Below are positions 1 through 6,883 of a stretch of DNA of 6,883 nucleotides, in pieces. Positions within the stretch are counted from its first letter, which is position 1, and the number at the start of each line of letters is the position of its first letter. A program made the translations under genes and the position numbers. The DNA lies in contig JAQBVH010000174.1 of NCBI GenBank assembly GCA_027623615.1, positions 1-6,883 on the forward strand, given 5' to 3'. The DNA is from Planctomycetota bacterium (lineage in GTDB: Bacteria; Planctomycetota; UBA1135; GCA-002686595). The notes beneath the pieces are model-generated. The model was not told where the DNA came from, made no database searches, and was given only the letters and a program-made list of their open reading frames with translations.

Positions 1-1
1 T

Positions 2-274
2 CGCTGCGTCTTCGATGCGGGCGCGCGTGCGGCGCTGCAGGGCCAGCGCGACGATCAGATGCTCTTGCTCGACTGCCTCGTGCGCGGCGAGAACCATGGG
101 GTGATGGGCGGCGAGGACGGGCTCGCCGTCGGCGTGGTCTGGGACACCCTGCTCGATCCGATCTCGAACGGAACGGGGCTCCGGGTCTGTCCCCGCGACC
201 ACGCGCGGACCAGCCGCTCGCCGGCCATCGCGCCCAGCGCGATGCTGTCGCAGCCCGTACGTCGTCCCCGTTGA
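2..274 (+). CDS. Hypothetical protein, C-terminal part (5' end outside window)
   Basis: This is an open frame entering from the left edge and ending at TGA 272-274; about 90 residues are visible. I do not recognise the family. Nearly every codon ends in G or C, whereas the other frames read as arginine-rich shadows, so this frame is the likely coding one. An internal ATG at 59 is possible, but the frame continues open and well biased upstream of it, so the gene probably starts before the window. The visible part runs from a Gly/Asp/Val-rich stretch (MGGEDGLAVGVVWDTLLDPI) into a Ser/Pro/Arg-rich tail. There is no membrane segment, and the two or three cysteines form no obvious motif. The next gene starts 15 bp downstream on the same strand, so the two are probably co-transcribed. 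Confidence 0.55.
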   Translation, partial: RCVFDAGARAALQGQRDDQMLLLDCLVRGENHGVMGGEDGLAVGVVWDTLLDPISNGTGLRVCPRDHARTSRSPAIAPSAMLSQPVRRPR

Positions 275-289
275 ACTAGGCTTGGGGGC

Positions 290-940
290 ATGAAGCGTCT
301 CCTGCTCGCCCCGCTCTGCCTGGCTGCCTGTGTGTCCTCCTCGACCGTGGTCGACGTCGAGGGCGAGGATCACACCTCCGCTGGCTGGGAGCTCCGTGCG
401 CGCCTGCCCTCCACGGCCTCGCGCTGGGAGGTGTTCGTCACCGGGCGGAAGGGGGACGACACGCAGGAGCTGCGCCTCGGCGAGACCCTCGACCTGGGGG
501 GTGCCGACCTCGACGGGCCGCAGACGGTGAACTCGGAGCTCGCGCTGAGGACCTACGGCGCCGCCTACCACCACCCGTTGACCCAAGACCCGCGCTACGG
601 CGTCGAGGTGATCGGTGGCTTCGCGATCGCGGACACCGCGCTGGATGTGCACGGCGCGTCGCAGAGCGTGGACCTCGACCTCCACGAACCCTACGCCTTG
701 CTCGGGCTCGAGGCCTGGTACGCGCTCACCGATCAGGTGACTGGTTGGTACCGCATCGAGCTACCTGTCCTGAGCACGCACACGAGCGTCGGCAGCACGG
801 AGATCGGCGCGGCGTTGCGTCTCGGCGAGGTCTCGCTGAGCCTCGCCTGGCGCCACACCCAACTCGAGATCGACCGCATCGGCTCGGACGTCGACTACGT
901 CCTCAGCGGACCCGTCTTCGGCATCCGCGTGGGTTGGTAG
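290..940 (+). CDS. Putative outer-membrane lipoprotein with beta-barrel-like body
   Basis: This 216-aa protein begins with a short lipoprotein signal: M-K-R, a hydrophobic stretch, and lipobox L11-A12-A13-C14. Signal peptidase II should cleave before C14, which would then be lipidated. Residue +2 is Val rather than Asp, so there is no inner-membrane retention signal and the outer membrane is likely. The rest has many alternating polar/hydrophobic strands with aromatic residues (around 87-110, 136-160 and 170-216) and ends in ...GPVFGIRVGW. A terminal aromatic residue is typical of outer-membrane beta-barrels recognised by the BAM complex. No catalytic motif is visible, and I cannot name a family. 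The ATG at 290 has AGG at 278-280, nine bases upstream, as a weak Shine-Dalgarno; the G run at 284-288 is too close to serve. A periplasmic beta-sandwich lipoprotein is the main alternative. It ends 9 bp from the stop of the convergent SEC-C gene. Confidence 0.75.
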   Translation: MKRLLLAPLCLAACVSSSTVVDVEGEDHTSAGWELRARLPSTASRWEVFVTGRKGDDTQELRLGETLDLGGADLDGPQTVNSELALRTYGAAYHHPLTQDPRYGVEVIGGFAIADTALDVHGASQSVDLDLHEPYALLGLEAWYALTDQVTGWYRIELPVLSTHTSVGSTEIGAALRLGEVSLSLAWRHTQLEIDRIGSDVDYVLSGPVFGIRVGW

Positions 941-941
941 C

Positions 942-951
942 GACCGCGGTC
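942..951. repeat. Perfect 10-bp palindrome at convergent gene junction
   Basis: The bases GACCGCGGTC read identically on both strands and fill the gap between the tail-to-tail stop codons of the lipoprotein and SEC-C genes, overlapping the SEC-C stop. It has no loop and no T-tract on either side, so it is a poor classical terminator. With this GC content it may be chance. It is recorded because it is the only structured element at the junction. Confidence 0.25.
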
Positions 952-1438
952 AGCTGTTCTTACCGCAGCACTTCTTGAACTTCTTGCCGCTGCCGCAGAA
1001 GCAGGGGTCGTTGCGGCCGATCTTCTGGGCCTTGTGGACGACCGGCTCCTGCTTGGCGGGGAGGTGATGTGCGTTGTGGCCGGTGCGCACGGTCTCGAGG
1101 AACTCCTCGCGCGTGGCCTCGATCGCGTTGCGCAGCTCGAAGCTCTGCACGTCGACCGCGGACTCCTCGAGGTGCCCGACCAGGGCCCGCAGCACCTCGG
1201 GCACGTGCTCGGCCAGGGGGTCCTTGCGCTTCAGGCGCCCGGGTAGGGCGTGGCCCAGGGCCATGTGCATGTCCTGGCCGTCCAGCTTGGCCGGCGCCTT
1301 GCCCAACTCCTCGTAGCAGATCGAGAAGAAGGCGAGGGCGATGCGCCGCACGTCCTCCGTGCCAGGGGCCTCGAGGGCCCGAGCCTGGCTGGAGTCGAGG
1401 AACGCGGAGACATCGAGCTGGACTTCCTTGCTGGCCAT
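950..1438 (-). CDS. Small helical protein with C-terminal SEC-C zinc-binding motif
   Basis: This 162-aa protein ends in a SEC-C motif, C146-F-C148-x8-C157-C158, within [20 protein letters not shown]. This is the CXCX8C(C/H) zinc-binding tail first described in SecA, where it contacts SecB and ribosomes; many unrelated small bacterial proteins also carry it. The first residue between the paired cysteines is Phe, where SecA-type tails usually have Pro. Residues 1-125 are predicted mostly helical, with charged and leucine-rich segments (28-46, 73-93, 98-117) and no membrane segment or signal, so the protein is likely cytosolic. I do not recognise the N-terminal domain. The ATG at 1438 lies 9 bp after the stop of the RnfD-like gene; the nearest purine-rich stretch (AGGGG) is about 14 bases upstream, so translation may depend on coupling. 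Zinc binding is well supported by the motif; the protein's role is unknown. Confidence 0.85.
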   Translation of the reverse strand: MASKEVQLDVSAFLDSSQARALEAPGTEDVRRIALAFFSICYEELGKAPAKLDGQDMHMALGHALPGRLKRKDPLAEHVPEVLRALVGHLEESAVDVQSFELRNAIEATREEFLETVRTGHNAHHLPAKQEPVVHKAQKIGRNDPCFCGSGKKFKKCCGKNS

Positions 1439-1447
1439 GGGCGCAGT

Positions 1448-2359
1448 CTATGCCCCTGCCCCGCGCCCCTCCAGGTGTGGAACCCTGTCCTGGGCGCCCG
1501 CCCTACGGCGGAGGTCGATGGCCTTGGCGATCGGGCCCACCGCCGCGAGGGCGAACAGGGCCGGCGCCGGGGCAAGGGGTGCGAGCCACGCGATCTCGTG
1601 GTCGAGGCCCAGACGCACCAGGGCTTCGACCATCGCGATCGAGAAGGCCACCAGCATCTGTCCCCGACGGCCGCGTACCACCGTCGGCGGGTCGGTGATC
1701 ATGAAGAACACGAACAGCTGATACATGGGTCCCGTGAGTGGCGCGGCCTCGGTGAGAAAGCGCGCGTCGGGGAAAACTGCAGCGCGGGCAGCGGCGAGGG
1801 CCAGGAAGGACAGGGAGTACACGAGGGTCACATGCAGCAGCTTCGCCCGGTGTACGACGATCAGCCCTACCGACCAGATCACCAGGTTCGCGCCCAGGCT
1901 GTTGCCCCACTCGTGGGTCAGCTTGGTCAGGACGGGCGCGGATAGGAGCAGCAGCGCGCTGATCGCAAGGTTGGTCGGGTTCCACAGATGGCTCCCGCGG
2001 TAGCGCAGGACATACTTCGACGCGATCGCTAGGAATCCGCCGATCGCAAAGGGCCAGAGGAGCCCGAACTGCGGCTTGAGCAGCAGCGAGAGGCTCACCC
2101 CCGAGATGTAGGGCGAGAGATAGGAGCGAGGCATGCGGCCGAGGACGAGCAGGCTCAGCCCGATCTCGGTCGCGATGCACGATCCCAGAGAGACGGCCAG
2201 CCGGTCATAGCCGCCCAGCCCGCCGAACTGCCACTCGGCGCTGACGAGGATGAGGGTGTTCAGAAAGGTGACGAGGTGCTTCGCATTGAGCCCCTGGTAC
2301 CACGTGAGAACGCGGCCGCGGGGGCGCGGTGCGGTCGAGTCGGGCCGGGCGACGGTCAT
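1448..2359 (-). CDS. RnfD/NqrB-like multi-pass membrane protein lacking the FMN-attachment loop
   Basis: This is a 303-aa integral membrane protein with about eight or nine hydrophobic segments (near 28-41, 57-73, 98-117, 131-144, 156-169, 174-190, 211-222, 235-250 and 257-275). Two signatures place it in the RnfD/NqrB family: SGVSLSLLL...GGFLAIASKYVLRY..SHLWNPTN (86-130), matching the family's TG-L...FNPA core, and FFMITDPPT (218-226), matching the FF-TDPVT motif. In RnfD and NqrB, a loop between these motifs holds a D-G-x-(S/T)-x-A-T site where a threonine carries FMN. Here the segment after NPTN runs directly into the next helices with no such motif, so the covalent flavin appears absent. 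The frame extends upstream to 2440, but that part lies inside the preceding gene. ATG 2359 overlaps that gene's TGA in an ATGA arrangement, which sets the start. Family assignment is firm; electron-transport function is doubtful without partners. Confidence 0.85.
   Translation of the reverse strand: MTVARPDSTAPRPRGRVLTWYQGLNAKHLVTFLNTLILVSAEWQFGGLGGYDRLAVSLGSCIATEIGLSLLVLGRMPRSYLSPYISGVSLSLLLKPQFGLLWPFAIGGFLAIASKYVLRYRGSHLWNPTNLAISALLLLSAPVLTKLTHEWGNSLGANLVIWSVGLIVVHRAKLLHVTLVYSLSFLALAAARAAVFPDARFLTEAAPLTGPMYQLFVFFMITDPPTVVRGRRGQMLVAFSIAMVEALVRLGLDHEIAWLAPLAPAPALFALAAVGPIAKAIDLRRRAGAQDRVPHLEGRGAGA
2356..2359 (-). promoter_or_regulatory. ATGA stop/start overlap (translational coupling)
   Basis: The TGA of the UnbV-type propeller gene (2358-2356) and the ATG of the RnfD-like gene (2359-2357) share bases as ATGA on the minus strand. 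Such overlaps usually mean the second gene is translated by ribosomes finishing the first, which keeps the two products in proportion. Confidence 0.8.
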
Positions 2360-4116
2360 GCGTCCGGCTCCTCGATCGTGTGGTACGTGCAGGGGACGAG
2401 GTGCTCGGCGCCCAGTTGCTGGACGACACCTGACGGCCACCGGATCTCGACGCGAGCGGGCTGCTGCTGCGTGCCCAAGCCGAAGTGGACGCGAGGGTCG
2501 GTCTGGCTGCAGAAACCGCTACCGGCCGTGACCACCTGCAGCTGCGTCGCGTGCCCGAAGTAGGCAGTCACCTCTGCGCCGATGGCGTCCAGATTGCTGG
2601 CGCGACCACGGAGTTCGTAACCGATCCAGTTGCCCGCGTCGGACATCAGGTTCCGGTACACCAGGAGTGGCCCGTTCTGGTTGGCGACCACGATGTCGAG
2701 GGTGCCGTCGTCGAAGAGATCCGCGAGGATCACCGCGCGGCCGTCCAGCTCGTCGTCGACACCCACGGGACGGCCGACCTCGGCCATCGAGCCCCGCGAG
2801 GTGTTCAGCAGGACCCGGGTGCGTTGGTAGCCGGAGAGGCTCATCCCGTCAAAAGGGGGCCAGTTCGCGGCGTTCTCCAGGATGAGACCGGCAGCGCCGC
2901 CCAGCTTGTCCATCTGGTACCAGTAGCTTCGATCGCGTGCCGCGGAGTGAAAGCCGTTGACCACGACCAGGTCCTGGAGCCCGTTGTTGTCGAGATCTCC
3001 GAAGTCGGCGCCCCAGGCCCAGCCGCAGTCCTGGGCGGCGTGCCCAGCCTGGCTGAGGTTCAGCATGCGGTGCTTCTCGGGAAGCAGGCTGACCCGCAAG
3101 TTGTTGCCCTGGAAGAGCCACCGGGTCTCCGAGATGTTGGTCACGAAGACTGCCAGCCGGCCCTGGTTCGTGACGTCCCCGATGCTGACGCACATCCCGC
3201 TCTTCGACTTGGCGTCGAGGCCCAGGCCCTCAGCGAGTTCGAAACCCTCGCCACCGCGGTTCAGGAACAGCTCCTCGGTTCCATAGTCGTTGGCGATGTA
3301 GAGGTCGGGCCACCCGTCCCGGTCGAAGTCCGCGGCGCCTGCCCCGTAGGTCCAGCGATGTCCGTCGAGGCCCATGGCCGCGCCGACCTCCTCGAAGCGC
3401 GGGACCCCGTCCGCCTCAGCACCGAGCCCTCGGAACAGGAAGTTCCTACCGCCGTTCGTGGCGAACTCGCCGTCATCGTGCAGGACGCGAGTGTCCTCCA
3501 GCTGCCAGAGATTGACGTCGTCCCGATAGTAGCCCCCCAGGAAGAGGTCCAACCATCCGTCGCGGTCGAAGTCGAACCACAAGGCGGTCGTGCAGTTCAT
3601 CCAGTGGTCGAGGCCTGCCGCGGCCGTAGCGTCGGCGAAGCGGCCGTCCTTTCCCTGGAGGAGGAGCTGGGAGCGGCCCCACTTGTAGACGAGCACGTCC
3701 TGGTCGCCATCGCGGTCCACGTCGGCCCAGATGGAGCCGTGGCTGACTCCTTGGCCTTCTCGGTTCAGGTCCGCGAGACCAACCGCCGCCGCGACTTCCT
3801 CGAAGCGGTGGCCGCCCAGGTTGTGGAACAGGGCGTTGGGTTGGCCGTCCGCCATGGTCGTCGTGTAGAGGTCCAGGCGCCCGTCACCGTCGTAGTCGAC
3901 GGCGGACACGGACGCTCCGGTGCCGGCGATCTGCGGGCTGATGTGCTCGAGGCGTGGATCGAGTCCGGGCGCCCGGTGCCAGAACGAGATCCCGAGCTCC
4001 GCACCGGCCTCGCGGAAGGCCAAGCCGGTCCCTTCGAGGTCGGCCGACGCGCCGGTCCGCGAGCGATGGCTCTCCCAATAGGCGAAGACCATCGCGGCAA
4101 GGAAGCACGCGCGCAC
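2356..4116 (-). CDS. FG-GAP (VCBS) seven-repeat beta-propeller with C-terminal ASPIC/UnbV domain (CRTAC1 family)
   Basis: The protein has 586 aa from GTG 4116, or 578 from ATG 4092. Residues below count from ATG 4092. Seven FG-GAP repeats carry Ca-binding-like loops D-x-D-x-D-G-x-x-D at about 66-74, 124-132, 174-182, 255-263, 306-314, 366-374 and 458-466. The fifth (DVTNQGRLA) has lost most ligands and the seventh is partly degenerate. Seven repeats suit a seven-bladed propeller. Residues 488-556 match the ASPIC/UnbV domain: [37 protein letters not shown] and VEIRWPSG. C528 and C568 could pair. Such proteins are usually exported, and the N-terminus has a short hydrophobic run ([12 protein letters not shown]). 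The start is uncertain: neither GTG 4116 nor ATG 4092 has a clear Shine-Dalgarno. GTG is chosen because it keeps the hydrophobic run. The frame stays open far upstream, but codon use there looks non-coding. Molecular function is unknown. Confidence 0.88.
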   Translation of the reverse strand: MRACFLAAMVFAYWESHRSRTGASADLEGTGLAFREAGAELGISFWHRAPGLDPRLEHISPQIAGTGASVSAVDYDGDGRLDLYTTTMADGQPNALFHNLGGHRFEEVAAAVGLADLNREGQGVSHGSIWADVDRDGDQDVLVYKWGRSQLLLQGKDGRFADATAAAGLDHWMNCTTALWFDFDRDGWLDLFLGGYYRDDVNLWQLEDTRVLHDDGEFATNGGRNFLFRGLGAEADGVPRFEEVGAAMGLDGHRWTYGAGAADFDRDGWPDLYIANDYGTEELFLNRGGEGFELAEGLGLDAKSKSGMCVSIGDVTNQGRLAVFVTNISETRWLFQGNNLRVSLLPEKHRMLNLSQAGHAAQDCGWAWGADFGDLDNNGLQDLVVVNGFHSAARDRSYWYQMDKLGGAAGLILENAANWPPFDGMSLSGYQRTRVLLNTSRGSMAEVGRPVGVDDELDGRAVILADLFDDGTLDIVVANQNGPLLVYRNLMSDAGNWIGYELRGRASNLDAIGAEVTAYFGHATQLQVVTAGSGFCSQTDPRVHFGLGTQQQPARVEIRWPSGVVQQLGAEHLVPCTYHTIEEPDA

Positions 4117-4138
4117 CAGATGGAGACGTGCCCGGGGC

Positions 4139-4145
4139 GGGGGGG
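4139..4145. repeat. G7 homopolymer near the propeller gene start
   Basis: Seven G residues (seven C on the coding minus strand) lie just upstream of the annotated propeller start. An out-of-frame ATG sits at 4160-4158. Adding one base to this run would join that ATG to the propeller frame and give an N-terminus beginning [19 protein letters not shown] before the hydrophobic segment. The run is therefore a candidate site of a sequencing indel or of true length variation. Confidence 0.6.
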
Positions 4146-4261
4146 CTGGGTGTTGGGCATGGTCGAGCCCGGTACGGTAGGCAGGGCCTTGCGTTGGTTG
4201 GAAGTAGGCCGTCGCGGAGGGGTGCCGGGGTTGTCCTCCCCGGCTCCCTGCGGACCCGCGC

Positions 4262-4283
4262 GCTTGCAAGTAGGTCTGCAAGC
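4262..4283. promoter_or_regulatory. 7-bp inverted repeat in divergent intergenic region, possible operator
   Basis: GCTTGCA (4262-4268) and TGCAAGC (4277-4283) form exact inverted half-sites separated by 8 bp. The left arm also sits in an 8-bp palindrome, CTTGCAAG (4263-4270). The element lies 16 bp upstream of the predicted acnA -35 box and between two divergent genes, a usual place for a dimeric regulator to bind. It could also form a hairpin in a minus-strand leader. I do not recognise the motif as the site of a known regulator. Confidence 0.4.
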
Positions 4284-4299
4284 AATCCCCCCGCTCCCC

Positions 4300-4328
4300 C
4301 TGACCTGGTCGCGTGCGCCGAGTAGAAT
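4300..4328 (+). promoter_or_regulatory. Predicted sigma70-type promoter of acnA
   Basis: The -35 candidate CTGACC (4300-4305) matches TTGACA at four of six positions. A spacer of exactly 17 bp leads to TAGAAT (4323-4328), which matches TATAAT at five of six. Transcription would begin near 4335, leaving a leader of about 25 bases before ATG 4360. In this GC-rich setting such an AT-containing hexamer at ideal spacing is notable. It also argues against an in-frame ATG at 4327, which would lie within the -10 box. Confidence 0.6.
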
Positions 4329-4347
4329 GGTCGCCTCCAAACCCCCT

Positions 4348-4353
4348 GGAAAG
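4348..4353 (+). promoter_or_regulatory. Ribosome binding site of acnA
   Basis: GGAAAG lies six bases upstream of ATG 4360. It is a modest Shine-Dalgarno at good spacing and supports 4360 over the in-frame ATG at 4327. Confidence 0.55.
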
Positions 4354-4359
4354 CCTCCC

Positions 4360-6883
<2,524 letters not shown>

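Noticed and set aside
942..951. Bidirectional terminator at the convergent junction
   Set aside because: The palindrome has no loop and no T-tract on either strand, so it is kept only as a low-confidence repeat.
1250..1945. 231-codon plus-strand open frame across the SEC-C and RnfD-like genes
   Set aside because: It overlaps two recognisable minus-strand genes and shows no domain or membrane pattern of its own; it is a GC-driven shadow.
2360..2440. Longer start for the RnfD-like protein at ATG 2440
   Set aside because: The added residues are arginine/proline-rich and lie inside the UnbV domain coding sequence. ATG 2359, overlapping the stop, gives a natural N-terminus.
4279..4281. TTG start for the propeller gene preceded by a G-rich stretch
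   Set aside because: The roughly 55 codons that follow use many A/T-ending codons unlike the rest of the gene and overlap the inverted repeat, so this region looks non-coding.
4327..4329. In-frame ATG 11 codons upstream of the chosen acnA start
   Set aside because: It sits in the predicted -10 box, lacks a clear Shine-Dalgarno, and would add residues not typical of AcnA.

Overview
The window is GC-rich DNA with strong G/C preference at third codon positions. It comes from a diderm (Gram-negative type) bacterium, because it encodes a lipoprotein with a barrel-like body ending in tryptophan. No gene fixes the taxon. A multi-repeat FG-GAP/UnbV protein paired with a stand-alone RnfD-like membrane protein reminds me of Planctomycetota and similar high-GC phyla such as Myxococcota or Acidobacteriota; this is an impression from memory, not a placement.

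Layout: (1) 2-940, plus strand: the 3' end of an unrecognised gene, then after 15 bp a 216-aa putative outer-membrane lipoprotein. (2) 950-4116, minus strand: a compact three-gene block meeting the lipoprotein gene tail to tail with only 9 bp between stop codons. Read in its own direction it encodes a secreted or anchored seven-repeat FG-GAP beta-propeller with a C-terminal ASPIC/UnbV domain, then an RnfD/NqrB-like membrane protein whose ATG overlaps the preceding stop codon (ATGA), then a small helical protein ending in a SEC-C zinc motif. (3) 4117-4359: a divergent intergenic region with a 7-bp inverted repeat, a G7 homopolymer near the propeller gene start, and a good sigma70-type promoter (CTGACC, 17 bp, TAGAAT) for the next gene. 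(4) 4360-6883, plus strand: aconitase A, lacking about its last 50 residues because the window ends.

Aconitase is a standard TCA-cycle gene. The most interesting part is the minus-strand block. The RnfD-like protein keeps the membrane core and two signature motifs of the RnfD/NqrB family, but the loop that normally carries the covalently bound FMN appears to be absent, and no other rnf or nqr gene is nearby. Its overlap with the UnbV-type propeller gene suggests the two act together at the membrane; that function is inferred, not shown. The start of the propeller gene is uncertain and may be disturbed by a one-base indel in the G7 run. No tRNA, rRNA, CRISPR array or insertion sequence was seen.
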